NCBI RefSeq assembly: GCF_949987535.1 | Contig: NC_080082.1 | Coordinates: 30,850,011-30,914,010, forward strand | Direction: 5' to 3' | Length of the DNA stretch: 64,000 bases | From: Balaenoptera acutorostrata | Taxonomy: Eukaryota > Chordata > Mammalia > Artiodactyla > Balaenopteridae | Shown here: one piece after another, positions 1 through 12,640 of the stretch | Layout of the letters: every line of letters begins with the position of its first letter | How positions within the stretch are numbered: the stretch's first letter is position 1 | Made by a program: the position numbers and the translations under genes | Notes under the pieces: model-generated | Told to the model about the DNA's origin: nothing | The model's database searches: none | What the model saw: the letters and a program-made list of their open reading frames with translations, nothing else

Positions 1-369
1 TATAATCCATATTCTGTGTAATATTCTGCAACATACCTTCTATACTCTTACTACCATTTGTACATCTTACCAGGCTAGTACTTTTTCATGTTATTTTGCA
101 ATGGCATAATATGGAAATACTATGATTTATTAATCATTCCTCTATTGACAGACATTTAGATTATTTTCATTTATTTCCAGTATAAATAGTGAATATTTTT
201 GTAGCAATATATTTAGGTATAATCACAGCTGTTTCTATGGAAGATTGTCAATTCTCCGTGAATCATAAGTAATGATATATAAGAAAGAGGAAATTAGAAT
301 TCAATAAAAATTCAATGAAATAAATTCAGCCTTAAATCTCTTCTAAACTTAATTCCTCCTCTTAAAAAA

Positions 370-892
370 AAAAAAATTTAACAATTCAAAAAGTAACCTG
401 TGAGTAACTACTTTGGAAATGTTTGGCAAAAATCTACCAGAGTTAACAGGCACCTGGCTATGACTCAGCAATTCTATTCCTGGGTATCCACCCAACAAAA
501 ATAAGTTCATATATCCATGAAAAGACATGTATGAGAAGGTACACAGCAACTTCCTTCGTAAGTAACTTAAAATTGGATATGGCCCAAGTGTGTATTACCA
601 ATGGATATGTACAATAACATGGATGGATCTGAAGACATCATCTTGAACTGAAAATGCCAGACACAAAAGAGTATACACTCTATCACCTCGTTTATATGAA
701 GTTCAGGAACAGGCAAAACTAATCTATGGTATTGGAAATCAGGATAATGGTTGTCTCTAGGGGTGAGAGTATTGACAGGAAAGAGGCACAATGGAGCCCT
801 CAGAGGTATCAGAAGTGTTCTCTATCTTGATCTGAGTCGTGAATATATTTGTAAAAATTCATTGAGTTTCACCTTTAAGAGGTGTATACTTT
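370..892 (+). mobile_element. Old L1 LINE 3' fragment
   Basis: This AT-rich stretch reads like the end of an old mammalian L1: the CAGCAATTCTATTCCTGGGT motif, the ACACAGCAAC segment and the GGATAATGGTTG region occur in L1 order. Reading frames are broken throughout. Subfamily not determined. Confidence 0.6.
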
Positions 893-1625
893 AGGATGGA
901 CCTAGAGAGTACTGTGCTTAGTGAACTAAGTCAGAGAAAGACAAATACTCTGTTATCACTTATATGTGGAATGTAAAAAATAAAACAAATGAAAGTATAT
1001 AAGAAAACAGAAGCAGACTCACAGATGCAGAAAACAGACTAGTGGTCACCAGTAAGGAGAGGGGCAGGAGGAGGGGCAAGAAAGGGGTAGAGGATTAAGA
1101 CATACAAACGACTATGTATAAAATAAATAAGCGGGCTTCCCTGGTGGCGCAGTGGTTGAGAAGCTGCCTGCCAATGCAGGGGACACGGGTTCGAGCCCTG
1201 GTCTGGGAAGATCCCACATGTCACGGAGCAACTGGGCGCGTGAACCACAACTACTGAGCCTGCGCGTCTGGAGCCTGTGCTCCACAACAAGAGAGGCCGC
1301 GACAGTGAGAGGCCCGCGCACCGCGATGAAGAGTGGCCCCCGCTCACCGCAACTAGAGGAAGCCCTCGCACAGAAACGAAGACCCAACACAGCCAAAAAT
1401 AAATAAATAAATAAATAAATAAATAAATTTTTAAAAAAAATAAAAATAAAAATAAATAAGCAATAAGGATATATTGTACAGCATAGGGAAATACAGTCAT
1501 TATTTAGTAATAACTTTAAATGGAGTATTATCTATAAAAATATTGACTCACTATATTGTACACCTGAAACTAATATAATATTGTAAATCCACTAGCCTTC
1601 AATTAAAAATTAATTAATTAATTTC
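893..1625 (+). mobile_element. Cetartiodactyl-type L1 3' end, split by a SINE
   Basis: The segment begins GGATGGACCTAGAGAGTA and continues with AAGTCAGAGAAAGACAAATA. It ends with the ATTGTACACCTGAAACTAAT and AATATTGTAAATC motifs of artiodactyl/cetacean L1 3' UTRs, then an A/T-rich tail. A SINE at about 1133-1436 interrupts it. Confidence 0.7.
1133..1436 (+). mobile_element. CHR-type tRNA-derived SINE
   Basis: The tRNA-like head starts GGGCTTCCCTGGTGGCGCAG, followed by a B-box-like GGGTTCGAGCCC and the long CHR body, ending GACCCAACACAGCC plus an (AAAT)n tail. The flanking duplication AAAATAAATAAGC lies on both sides (about 1120-1132 and 1449-1461). The copy is near full length and little diverged. 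Confidence 0.9.
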
Positions 1626-1879
1626 AAAGAACACTATAATAAATGTCATTGCAACTAAGTAAAAGAGAGAGAGATGTATACTTTAGATTTGTTATGCTAC
1701 AATAACTTTTTTTTTCCCTTAAGGAAACAACCTTGTTATTTTAACTTACCGTTTGTTTGGATTCAGCCTCAGTGAAAGGAAGGAAACCGGGTTTATTGAG
1801 ACCCTGCTAAAGTGCTAACCAATATACTAAGGATTTTTAGAAGTTTTTATAATTTTTAATTAGGATTTTTGAAACTACC

Positions 1880-2185
1880 CCCATGACACAGGTATGACTG
1901 TCCCTTTGTTTACAGATGAGGAAACTGAGGCATGAAAAATGTAGGTAACGTGTCCAAGGTCACGGAGCCATTTCAGCTTGACTGATAACCATTTGAATTG
2001 AAACTATAATAGCTGACTCTATGTGAGGCATTATTCTAAATGCTTTCCATGCATGACCTCATGTTATCTGCAGTGTGATTCTATGGGACTAGCATCATTA
2101 TGCATCCCCATTTTACAGGCGGAGAAATTGCAGCACAGTAAGTCACTTCCCTGAGTTTGCACAGCCAGTAATTGAAGGAACCATG
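1880..2185 (-). mobile_element. MIR SINE fragments
   Basis: Two adjacent pieces carry the reverse-complement MIR core: ACAGATGAGGAAACTGAGGC near 1915 and CCCCATTTTACAGGCGGAGA near 2107. Typical flanking words such as AAGGTCACGGAGCC and CACAGCCAGTAA are present. Confidence 0.7.
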
Positions 2186-3145
2186 ATCTTCTCATTTCTG
2201 TATGACACAAGCCCCAGTTCCGAGTTTTCTAGCTCCGAAGTAGCGAGTGGAATTTGTCCCATGCTGCATGAGGCTGGGGATGCTCTCGCTTCAGTGATGC
2301 TGGCAGCTGTTTGCTTTGTTTCAAGATCTTCTGAAGGAAGCCTGTGTTATGTGTTGACTTCTTTTTCACACTCACTCATCTGTTTAGAGAGTTGGAAAAC
2401 AGACCCATTAGGCATCAAAGCCCAAAGGTTCCCAGATAAATTAGCAGGCAGGTCTCCCCAAGGCAAAGGGGAGCAGGGGAGGGGAGGCAGATGCAGAATT
2501 CCCACTCTTTGCCTCTGCACAGAGCCAGGCCTCACCATCCCAGACCCCAGCAACCCCAGCACAGATAATAAACTAGCAGAGAGAGGCTTGTGGCCACACA
2601 TTTGTTGCAGAATTGGCTCTTACCTTGGGACTACAATTTAATGGGAAATACAGCTTAATGGAGGTAAACTTTGGGGGGTTATGAAAAAACGGTGATTTAA
2701 GTCAGCAGGACCAGTTAGCCATACTGGACAGAGGGTGAGTGGCAGAAATGGCTGTCTCACATGAGGGAGGAAAGAAGAAGATGTCAAGAGAGGTGTCAGG
2801 AAAGGAGGGAAGATGCCTGACCCACCAACCAGTTTACTGTCCAACGAGCGATCCTGTTACCCAGCCCATCCTCCTTGGTGCTGCTACTTCCCAGCCACAG
2901 GGGTTCCATCTCAGGCCACAATCGTCAGTGCCAGCTGATAAATCATTTCCAAAGAGGGAGGAAGAAACCCCCATCACTGTACATCCCCAGCCCTCAGACT
3001 CACTCATCAGAGTGAGCCACAGACATGTGTCCCATTCCCCATCTTGGTAGGGTAGGTAGTTTCCCACGGGGTCCTTGGATGGAAGAAATCAGGCTGCGAG
3101 GAGAAGGAAGCAGAGGTCCAGGGCAGCCACGGGGATTCTGGGCTC
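2186..3145. other. Unique non-coding sequence
   Basis: No repeat, RNA gene or credible coding region is recognised. Short open frames on both strands have no family resemblance and no splice or start context. Confidence 0.4.
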
Positions 3146-3350
3146 ACTAACAACAGCAACAATAAAAAGCTCCACCAGCACATACTTAGAGCCTACTGTG
3201 TACCAGGCCCTTTACATACGTCACCTCTAATGCTCTCCATGACCCTACAAGGGGAATATGTCAGCCCCATTTTACAGAAGGGAGACCTGAGGCTCAAAGA
3301 AGATTAAGAAATCATTTGCCCCAAATTTTGGCCTGGCTAATTCCTAAGTT
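3146..3350 (-). mobile_element. MIR SINE
   Basis: The reverse-complement MIR signature is clear: CTACTGTGTACCAGGCCCTT, then CCCCATTTTACAGAAGGGAG, then CTCAAAGAAGATTAAG. Confidence 0.75.
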
Positions 3351-3546
3351 CCTCACTGTTAAGCCCACAGCATCCCTCTACAGAGGAGGAAGGAAGAAAG
3401 GAAAGAGGAGATAGGGAGAGCAAATACATTGGCGTAATGCTTTGTAGGTAGTAAGTGCTCGTTGAGTATTGGCTTTATATGCCCATTAGAACTGAGACTG
3501 CTTCTGATCATTTCCACTGGAGAGGGGCCAGTCTGAGCTCACCATC

Positions 3547-3644
3547 GTCTGGGGTCTCTCCTAGCCTGCACCAGTGACATTTCCAGGAGAAACAGTCTGG
3601 GGTCTCTACTAGCCTGCACCAGTGACATTTCCAGGAGAAACAGT
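3547..3644. repeat. Two-copy 48-bp tandem duplication
   Basis: A 48-bp unit starting GTCTGGGGTCTCT is repeated directly at 3547 and 3595. I see a single C/A difference in the second unit and no further copies. Confidence 0.9.
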
Positions 3645-4599
3645 ACCTTTAAAGGAACACACAGGCCCTGAGGCTTCCCTGAGGACAGTCCAGTGTGGGA
3701 GAAGGCAGGGCGCCTAGAGGCCATTGCCAAAGCGGTGCAGGGCTGGGGAGCTTGAGCTTGGATCCAGCTTGGGCTAAAGGCTGCTGAGGCCGAGACTGCT
3801 GAAACGTGCAGGAAATGAGTTCTGCAGGTGGGTCAGCCCTGCTGGAGAAGGTGAGAAGTTTCCCTTGACTGGGAAGGGATTCATAAGGCCTGGAAGGTTT
3901 CTGCGTGTCCGGAATGGGCCCTGAGGACTCAGGTGCCGGAGATTTAAGGAAAGCCAGGCTCATGGACCGCCTCCATGTAGACGCAGCTATTCAAACCCCC
4001 TTCAGTGGGGGAGCAGGAGTGGTTTTCAGTGATTATACCGGAAGAGGGTGAGCCACAACTTCAGCCCACCCCAGCCCCAGAGGCAGGGTTAGGCCGGCTT
4101 TGGATGGTGAGGCCAGGAGTCCTAGGGAAAGACTTTGCTCTAGACGCCAAAGGCCAGCAGCCCAGAGGCCAGCACAATACCAGATTATTCCCTGGAGGTG
4201 AAAACAGGCTGTTCAATTCCTACGGTGTGAAGAAGGAAGCCCGTTGGGGGGCACTTTCCTGAGCCAGGAGAGTACTCTTAGTATATGAAAGGAAACTCGG
4301 GCATCCCAGAACAGAGCTGGTAGAAAACAGGGCTTCTGAACGCAGAATCGTTAATATGCGTCATTTCCAAGTGATTGCCTCCAGCAAGGTCATCGATAGC
4401 CACAGAGCTACACCTATCTGGTCACTGGGATAATTTTCAGTTCTGACCAGCTGGAGTCTGTACCCTGATTATACTAACTGTGCAAGCTTGGGCAAGACAT
4501 CCTGTCTCACCGAGCCTCAACCTCCTCATCTTCTCCCATAAACTGCCCTTATTTCCACTCCTCTCAGCAACTTGTAATGTTCACTTAGCTGCCTGAGCA

Positions 4600-5095
4600 A
4601 AAATCCTGGGCAAAATGGCCCAAGTGTCTCACTTTCCCTGTACCCATGCTTTGGACCCAACAAGAGGTGGAGTCCATATCCCCACCCCTTGCATCAGGGC
4701 TGCCTTGGGACTGGTTTTGGTCAATGGCACATGGCTATGTGACCGTGGTCCATTAGTTTCATGTTTCCAATCACTCTCAGCACCTCTGCTCTTCCGAGAG
4801 CATGCCCAGGCTAGCCTCTTGGAGCATGAAACACGGAGCAGCACTGAGTCCACCTGACACCTCAGACCTGTGAAAGAACCCAGCCCAGCAAAGCCACCTG
4901 CAGGCCCACAGCTAAACACAGACCAGTGAGTGAGTCCCCCAGTGAGCTCAGAGCAGCAGAACTGCCCCGTCGACCCAGAGACCCCATGAGCATACACACA
5001 AAAGATGTTTCCTGGTCTATGCGGCTGGGTTTTTGGTGGTTGTTATGCAGCATCATTGGGGTCATAGATAACAGATACACTCCTCCGTATCCAAT
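4600..5095 (+). mobile_element. Probable MaLR (MLT1-like) LTR relic
   Basis: The pattern resembles an old MaLR LTR: a GGTCAATGGCACATGG core and an end-like GGTTGTTATGCAGCATCATT. It is diverged and interrupted on the right by a SINE. Assignment is by eye. Confidence 0.4.
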
Positions 5096-5109
5096 CAATC
5101 ACCAAAACA

Positions 5110-5453
5110 ATGCCCAGTTTTTTGGGTTTTTTGGGGTTTTTTTTAACTTTTTATTTAGTTTTATTTATTTATTTTTGGCTGTGTTGGGTCTTCGTTGCTG
5201 CGAGTAGGCTTTCTCTAGTTGCAGCGAGTGGGGACCACTCTTCGTTGCAGTGCACAAGTTTCTCCTTGCAGTGGCTTCTCTTGTTGCGGAGCACCGGCTC
5301 TAGAGCTCAGGCTCAGTAGTTGTGGCACACGGACTTGGTTGCTCTGCGGCATGTGGGATCTTCCTGGATCAGGGCTTGAACCTATGTCCCCTGTATTGGC
5401 TGGTGGATTCCCAACCACTGCGCCACCAGGGAAGTCCCCTGATGCCCAGTTTT
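5110..5453 (-). mobile_element. CHR-type SINE with target-site duplication
   Basis: The reverse-complement SINE runs from a T-rich tail through GGCTGTGTTGGGTCTTCG to CCACCAGGGAAGTCCCC. The duplication ATGCCCAGTTTT is found at 5110-5121 and 5442-5453, which marks a retroposition event. Several CpG-type changes suggest an older copy. Confidence 0.9.
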
Positions 5454-5494
5454 AAGAGGATGACATTGGAACCACACCTCCTGATTCCAAATCC

Positions 5495-5705
5495 ATCTCC
5501 AACCCCTATCTAGCTGTGCAAACTTGGGCAAGTTATTTAACTTTTTGGTGCCTCAGTTTCCATATCAAAAAAATGGTGTTGATGATGGAAGAACCTACCT
5601 CATAAAGTGGTTGTGATGATTAAATGAGCAAATAGTGTAAAATGCTTAGAACAGTCCCTGGTGCATAGTTAATGCTATATAAACATCTGCTCGTAATAGT
5701 ATGCT
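5495..5705 (+). mobile_element. MIR SINE
   Basis: Forward MIR order is visible: GCAAACTTGGGCAAGTTATT, GCCTCAGTTTCC, then GATTAAATGAGCAAATA and GTCCCTGGTGCATAGTTAAT. Confidence 0.8.
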
Positions 5706-5999
5706 GTCTGCTAAATACATGATGAATCCATTTTTCTCTATCCTCCACTGATGTCATCCTAATCCAAGACATTTACTGGATGCTTTTCTGCTCCCATCCT
5801 ACTCCTATTAATGTACTCTCTAGAAGGAAGCCAGAGAAATCTTCCCAAAGTGGAGACCCAGTTATGTCATACTTTGATTAAAACGCTCCAGTGCTGCCCC
5901 TTTGTCCTCGGGGTAGTTTGAACTCCCCAAATGATTACAGAGGCTGCATGGACCCACCCCTGTTTAATTCTCTGGTTTCCTCTTCCCCAGTTCCCCACA

Positions 6000-6225
6000 C
6001 TTGTCATCAGTAATAATAAGAGTAATGGGAGCCGTATTGAGCACTTCCTCTGTGCCAGGCCTGATCCTAAGCATGTTGTTACATTCTATCACTGGATCCT
6101 CAGGATTGTGACCACATTGCGTGATAGATATTATAACCCCTATTTTACAGATTAGGAAACTGAGGCTTGGCTTGGCCAGAATCACCCAGCTAGCAGCAGA
6201 GAAATTATACAAAGCCCGCCCCTGC
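6000..6225 (-). mobile_element. MIR SINE
   Basis: Reverse MIR: GAGCACTTCCTCTGTGCCAG, CCCTATTTTACAGATTAGGA, AACTGAGGC and CACCCAGCTAGCAGCAGA. Confidence 0.85.
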
Positions 6226-6589
6226 TTTCCCGGCTTTAGGAGCCAGGCTGCTCTGGGAGGATACTTTCAAAGAGTTAGAAACCCTTGAGGAGGCAAAGCT
6301 CCTTTCTGCTCTGCCCTTGGCTTTGGGCCCAGGCTCCACTTGGGTCTCACTCCAGGAGGCATATGAGGGTGAGGAAACATCCTTGTCATGGTCATGGATT
6401 TCCATTCTGGAAAGTGCAAGGAAGCTGGCAGAGAATGAGGAAATGCAAAGAACAGCAGCAGCCTGGCTGGAATGGCAAGGCCTGGCTGACCCCAACATCT
6501 CCAGCCAAGCGCCAAGCTGGCCTGCGACTTATTTTCCCGTGCACCTTGCAGCCTGATTCATAATAGGCATTCAGTGCCACAGGTCACAT

Positions 6590-6830
6590 AATTAAAACAA
6601 TGCTTACAGAGAGCTGACTGTGTGCCAGGCGACTTCCTGAAGCATATTACATATATGGGCAACTTGATACTGACAATAAGCCTGGGAGGTGGGTACTGTC
6701 ACTGTCTCTATTTTATAGATGAGAAACTGAGGGTCAGAAATGTTAGAACGTTTCCTTGGGCTCAGATTCAAACCCAGGAAGTCTGGCTCTAGAATCTGTG
6801 CTCTTCACCACTGCACCACCCTACTGTCTG
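6590..6830 (-). mobile_element. MIR SINE
   Basis: Reverse MIR: GACTGTGTGCCAGGCGACTT, TATTTTATAGATGAGAAACT, GATTCAAACCCAGGAAGTCT and CACCACTGCACCACC. Confidence 0.8.
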
Positions 6831-6999
6831 GAGTGAGTCCAAGACAAGTTCTTCCCAAAGGGCTCCACTGAGAAGCCCATAGGGGTGGGGTTGGGAGGGG
6901 ATCCCAAGGAGGAAGAAAGCACCTGGGCTTTGAGAAGAGCCCTACAGAAAGGACCAAAAGCCTAGAGGCTTCAGTGGGGCACAGAGATTACTACTGTCA

Positions 7000-7350
7000 C
7001 CAGGACCTACTGCTCTTCTACTTCGGGAAACAGGAAGAATGGTAATTCCCTGCCTCTAGGCCTAGTCATGGCCAATGAGATGTGAGCAAGCTCAGCTCTC
7101 CAGCCATCACTTCCCCTGACATGAAGAACTCTGGAAGCTTCGTGTGGAGATGCCACTGGCATCAGTTGAGTCCCTGAGTGACAAACCACATGGAGTAGAG
7201 TCCCCCCTCCTCCCCATCCCCAGTTTCCACACCAAGCCACGTCAGACATGAAGTGTGAGTGAGTAATAAACCTTTGCTTGAGGACAATGACATGCGACAT
7301 TGGGGGCTATTTGTTACTACATCATAACCTAGCCTCTCCTGACTGGTATA
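7000..7350 (+). mobile_element. Probable MaLR (MLT1-like) LTR relic
   Basis: The words CATGGCCAATGAGATGTGAG, AATAAACCTTTGCTTGAGGA and GGGGGCTATTTGTTACTACA recur in MLT1-like LTR ends. Diverged; assigned by eye. Confidence 0.45.
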
Positions 7351-8810
7351 AGTGGGACAGTCACGTAAGAAAGAAGGCAATTTCAGCTCTCTCCTACTCT
7401 GACAAACTTTAGGGGTTACATGTGGCAGGGAGGGAGGAGAAGGGGGAGGATTCTCGGAAACTGCCAGGTCTTGTTACGTAGATTTCACTGGGAATAGTAT
7501 GTTCTTTCTGCAGATGAGCAGACAGATCTTTCCAATCTGACCGGAACATGATCCAAATGTTAAAATTAGAGACAAAACTTAGCGGCAGAGAAAAACATCA
7601 AAACATGATCCTTTGCTTCTGTGGTAACTCCCTGGGGAGAGGGAGGGGAAAGATGGCAGCAATGTTTGGTTCAAATGTGCAGCTGATTTGGCAGAACCAG
7701 GATAAACACCTGCCTTCCACTCCACCACCCACCTCTGCCGCGCTGAACCTCTGTCTGACCAAAATCTGGTCTCCTTTGCCCACCAAGTCTGCTTCACAAA
7801 TACATTTCAAGTTATGCCTTCCAAAACTTAATCAAGTCCCAGCGATCTGCTGATATCACAGGCTGGAGATACTAATATTTTGATGCTTAGTTCAATCTCC
7901 TTAGTGGAGAGAGAGGCCCTAAGTCTTCTCTCCACACCACCTAGTCTCCCAAGGGTTCCCCAGCACCCTTCCTCAAGCCAGGTTAGATCCCCCAAGCCCC
8001 TGCTTCCCAGCCACAGTCAGGGGCCCTGAACACTGATACCGAAGAGAGGGTCCACGTTGTACAACCACCCGGACGTGAGAAATAAGACCTAGAAGCTTGT
8101 GGAAGCCGAAGGAAATTTGTATTTGGGTTGAATTGAGGTTTGATATGAGGTTCTGGCAGGTGCTAGGCCATCAGCCCTTTAACAGTTTGGTCCCAGCTAG
8201 CTGAGTATCCGTGGAAGCACCAACTGCTTCTGAAAGCTGCAAATTCAGAGGGAGGGAGAGGCAGAAGTCTCCTAGAAAGGCTCATCTCTGCAAAGTCATT
8301 GCATAGGCAAAGACACGGGGTGCCTCATCGTTTACTTCCTCTCTCTTCCCAATCCCTCTTAGCTTCTGGGGACAGTGGAAAGTGAAGGCAGTCCAAGGCA
8401 AAGAATCAAGGGAATCAGGAGGTGGGTGGGCCCGGAGGGGATACAGAGGAACCTCTGCTCTGCTACAGGCTTTGGGTCCAGTGCTGCCCTCCAGGCTGCA
8501 GGTGTCCCCCCTGAAAATTGGACTCAGGCACTGATGCCCCAACTTCCGGCATTCCTGCTCCAGATTCATGATTTTGCCCTTTCCGTGCACTGTTATTTAC
8601 CTACTATCTCCTCTGGCTTAGTTACGTATATTTCAAAAGGAAAGTGAATCAAGTGGAGATTTGGAAATGGAAAGCCAGTATTCTCTGTCCTCAATAAAAG
8701 GCAACCTTAAGAGTAAATATGACATTTTAAACTAATACTATTCAAATCTGCTTCAATGCTGTTACCTACTACAACCTCTGTGCCTGAAGCCTGCTCTGTC
8801 TGTTTTGTTT
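7351..8810. other. Unique non-coding sequence
   Basis: No repeat or gene recognised. Several short open frames overlap on both strands without coding features. Confidence 0.35.
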
Positions 8811-8814
8811 TTTG

Positions 8815-9050
8815 GTGTTTTTATTGTGGGAAGACACACAAGATAAAACATTTACCATTTTCACCATGTTTACGTGTCCAATTAGTTCAGTGGCACTGTG
8901 TCTTCTTATTTTTGTGCACCTATTACCAGCTCATTTCTAGAACTTCTTTCATCTTCCCAAACTGAAACTCCATATCCATTAAATAGTAGCTCCCCATCCC
9001 CCCTCCTCCCAGCCCTATTTTCTGTCTTTATAATCTGTCTTTGTTTAAAG
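8815..9050 (-). mobile_element. L1 LINE fragment
   Basis: Reverse-oriented old L1: AAAACATTTACCATTTTCAC, TTCAGTGGCACTGTGT, then GAAACTCCATATCCATTAAA and AGCTCCCCATCCCCCCTCCT. It belongs to the same L1 segment as those at 18725 and 63640. Confidence 0.75.
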
Positions 9051-10735
9051 GCAGATTAAAAAGAGTGGGAAAAGCGTTAAGGGCATATTAGCACCAAACT
9101 GAGGCTCTCTTTTTTACTTAATTACGATTGAAAGAGGGTTGAAAAGCAGGACAGTCCATGCTATGAAATTCTATGTCACAATGTCACCCAGTGCCTCTCC
9201 TAGCAGGGCCGAAACCCTTGGGATTCATCCCACAGTTGCAAACACTGCATCAGTGGTCCCTGGGTTTCTCTTCTAGATCAGTGGTCTCCTGACAAGCCCA
9301 CAATAAAATCAGGATCTAAGTCACCAGCGGGCAAAGGGAGGAGAACCATACCTCTAGAGGAACCACGACTTCATTTACTGCTCCCAACGATGCTGAGAAA
9401 AATTATTCCCATTTTCCCAAAGAGGAAACTATAGCTCGCCCAGACCGTAACTTACCCAAAGTGACACAAGTAGCCCATGCCAGGGCTTTTTGATCCAACG
9501 ATAAGCCTCTGTCCTTTCCACCCCATCATACTGATCTCCATGGGCAAGTTTCGGCAGAAACCAAGCCAGAGATTGTGAACAGTGACAAGGGACCATCAGT
9601 AGAGTGGCCGCTGGGCTGCTCTGTAAGCAGTCTTCCCTCAGTAAGACTCCTAAGCAGTTCAACATCAATCAGAATGGTGCGTGCCAGGGTAAGGCTCTAC
9701 CTGGTGCACAAGTAGTGCTGTCACTCTCTGGCCATGGGGCCACCAAGCTGGCCCTTTAATGCATGCACACCGGAGAGACTGGCCACCAGAGGATCGGGGT
9801 GGGGGCAGGTGTGTACCTTGCCCGCCCTCCTCTTTCCCGGTCCTTCACACCTGCAAACAGCTGTGCATACTCACTTGGCATTTGGGGCTTTCTGTCCTGC
9901 AGGATTCTGATGCAAATGGATTTGACACAAACACAGAGCAGCTCCCTCCCAGCTGAGCTCCCCTGTTTGCCGACTGTTTCCTGCATCCTCCCTGGACTAC
10001 TTACCTTCATCTTTTGTGTTTGTTTAAATAACAGTCAGGTAGAGACCTCAGTTCAATATCTTCCGAGATGCCAAGATTGGAAGTGTCTCCTTCCACTGCA
10101 CCGCACCCCCGACAGCAGTTTCTGTGTTTGCAGTGGCTTCCAGGTCAGTTCTTTGGCCGGTCTCCACTGATCCACAAGGCTGGGATGGACCCATATGAAT
10201 AAAGCTTGCACATTAATAGGACTCTCATGCATTTCCAGGCTGAGGGATGCAGCCAGGTTCCCGGCCTGGCCCTTCAGCAGCCTGTAGCCACGTTATTACC
10301 AAGGCCCTTCCCCTCCCCAGCGTGGGATGGCTTATATGCACCGGCCCCAGAGACCTCACACACACAAACATCTCAAAAGAGTTGATCTCATTCTTATTTT
10401 TAAAAATTTACCATTGCCTTCTATTCATCTTTTTGGAGGGGAGCTTTCCTTACTATCATGAGACTGACTTTATACAAATGAGTCTAAGATCTATGTTTTG
10501 CCCAAAATGAGCTCACTGCCAGATATCCAGAGAAGTGTTCTCTACCAAGCAGTCAGGAGATGGAGGGGTGGATGAATGTAGCCCTCAGGAGAGGGAAACA
10601 GGAGTCAGGCTCCCGTCTGAAGGCCTGGTGTGCCTGGTGTAGATGGGGCATGGGGCTATCTGTCTGCAGGTGTCTAGATACAGGGAGAGCCTCCTTCACC
10701 GCACTCCGGGGCCGCAGTGTCCACATAACTATGCC
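9051..10735. other. Mostly unique non-coding sequence
   Basis: Apart from a weak MIR-like scrap near 9380-9470 (ATTCCCATTTTCCCAAAGAG), I recognise nothing. No exon-like open frame with splice signals is seen. Confidence 0.35.
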
Positions 10736-10739
10736 CTGG

Positions 10740-10870
10740 AGGTTATGAGCAGGGACCCTGGAGACAGACAGGTCTGAGTCCAACCACAGTACCCCCTCTT
10801 GGGTCTCTCTGAGCCTCAGTTTCCCCAGCCTTCCTGCAAAGCCCTTAGCCTAATTCTGGACACAAAGTAA
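10740..10870 (+). mobile_element. MIR fragment
   Basis: Forward MIR-like words GGAGACAGACAGGTCTGAGT and CTGAGCCTCAGTTTCCCCAG are present. The 3' half is degraded. Confidence 0.55.
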
Positions 10871-11669
10871 TCATGGGATACTATGGCAGACATGATCAGA
10901 TGTCTTCCTCCCACCATCCACCCTGCCCTCTCCTGCTAGCCGAGAGATCTGATTTTGTTCAGGGTGGCCCTGGGCCCAGCACTCCACCGATCATGGCAGG
11001 CTGGCTGCTAGAGCGTTGCACGCCAGCATACCTTGCAGCCAGAGGTGGTCACGTGACTTCAATCTGACCAAGGGCCAGAAGGGGACGTGGGCCGCCAGCT
11101 TTCTGGAAAGCTCTTCCTGCTTTAGCCCCTTCCCTTCCTCTACCTTTAATCTGGTGGCCATTTTGTGACCATTTTGTGAAAGGTCATTAAGAGTGAAAGG
11201 CCAGCATGCTGAGAAGAGCAGAAGGGAATATAAAAAGGGCCCGGGTCCTCCATGATATGGTTGGGGGTGGGGGGCTCCTGGCCCAAACTGGAACTGCCCT
11301 TCTCCAGACCTCTCATTGTGGAATATGATTAAATGAGCACATTGCTTCAGCCTGTTGGTTGGGTCTTATACTTTATCCGGCTATTTGCAGCCTAAAGCAT
11401 TTTCACCCATTGTTCCCAAACTTACCCATAATTACCTTCCTGCCTGGGGACCGGGAAAGAACCCTAGCAAAATGGATTTCCAAAGGAAGATACTCTACAC
11501 TTTTAAGATAATTATTTTCATGACTCAGTAGTTTCAGTGGTTCTAAGATACCAGCTTCAAAACCTAGAGTAATCCCCAGCCTGGGCTGTGACAACCGAGC
11601 AGAGGCGGACAAGCGCTGGGCGTCTGTGTGGGAAGCTGGCCCCCTACCCACCACGATCTGCTCCAGACG

Positions 11670-11785
11670 CCTCTGGCCCAGTGAGCTGGGGCAAGCCCCT
11701 TACCCTCCCTCTATATGCCTCTGTTTCCTTGACTGTAAAAATGGGACTCATGATACCTATTTCACAAAGTTGCTGACAAGACCCT
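11670..11785 (+). mobile_element. MIR fragment
   Basis: A partial forward MIR: GGCAAGCCCCTTACCCTCC, CTCTGTTTCCTTGACTGTAA, AAATGGGACTCATGATACCT. Confidence 0.65.
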
Positions 11786-12095
11786 TCTCCAGATGGGGCC
11801 CTTCTAAAGCAGAAATCAGCTCCCTGCCTACACCCCTGGGTCCAAAGGCCCTCCTCCACGTAGCACCTGCCGAGTTCCTCAGCCTTATCCCTTGCCGCTC
11901 ATATGTACCACTCTAAAGCCCAGCCACATTGAACTCTCGCAGCTGCTCGGACACACCATGCTCTCTCCTCCATGCCTTCGCAAACACTGTCCCCCCTGCC
12001 TGGAAATGCTCATTCCCCTGCCCATCACCTGGTTGGTCCCTGCTCCACTTAAACCCCAGCTTAAAAATCACTTGCTCCTGGGAGCTTTCCTTGCC

Positions 12096-12098
<3 letters not shown>

Positions 12099-12146
<48 letters not shown>
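12099..12146. repeat. (AC)n microsatellite
   Basis: About 24 uninterrupted AC dinucleotides. Likely polymorphic and prone to Z-DNA. Confidence 0.97.
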
Positions 12147-12239
12147 CTTTTTTAAGGAATTCTGCTGTCCATTATCTACTCAACAGCTGCCTTCCCCATG
12201 GCCTGTGTGCTGTCTAGGGGCAGAGATCAGATCCCCAGG

Positions 12240-12640
12240 CTTACCACTGTACCTCTAGCATCTAGCAGAGGCCTGATACATAGTAGGCACTTCATAAATA
12301 AGTTTATAAAAGGAATTAACACTCACAGGAAGTAATACATGTAAAGAATTTAGCACAGTCCCAGGCACTTGACAGGCACGCAGTAAATTCACATCTACTA
12401 TGACCACCCCAGCGGTGGTAAAGCATCCCTCCCATGAAGCAATCCTTCTTGGGTCTGAATTCCAGCTGAGTCACTTATGAACTGCGTGACCCTGGGTTAG
12501 TCACTTAACCTCTCTGAGCCTCAGTTTCCTCATCTGTCAATGAGAATCCTAGGAATCACAACCTCATAGAATTCTTGTGACAATTAAATACACTGATAAA
12601 AATAAAGTAGCAGTACAGAGTAAGTGCTAGCTATGATGGT
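12240..12640 (+). mobile_element. MIR SINE copies
   Basis: Two forward MIR pieces are adjacent. The left one has GGCCTGATACATAGTAGGCA. The right one has GTGACCCTGGGTTAGTCACT, CTGAGCCTCAGTTTCCTCAT and CTTGTGACAATTAAATACAC. Confidence 0.75.

Noticed and set aside
1152..1406. Recurrent peptide-like frames (for example MVEKLPANAGDTGSSPGLG) in several places
   Set aside because: They are translations of the CHR SINE, not a protein family.
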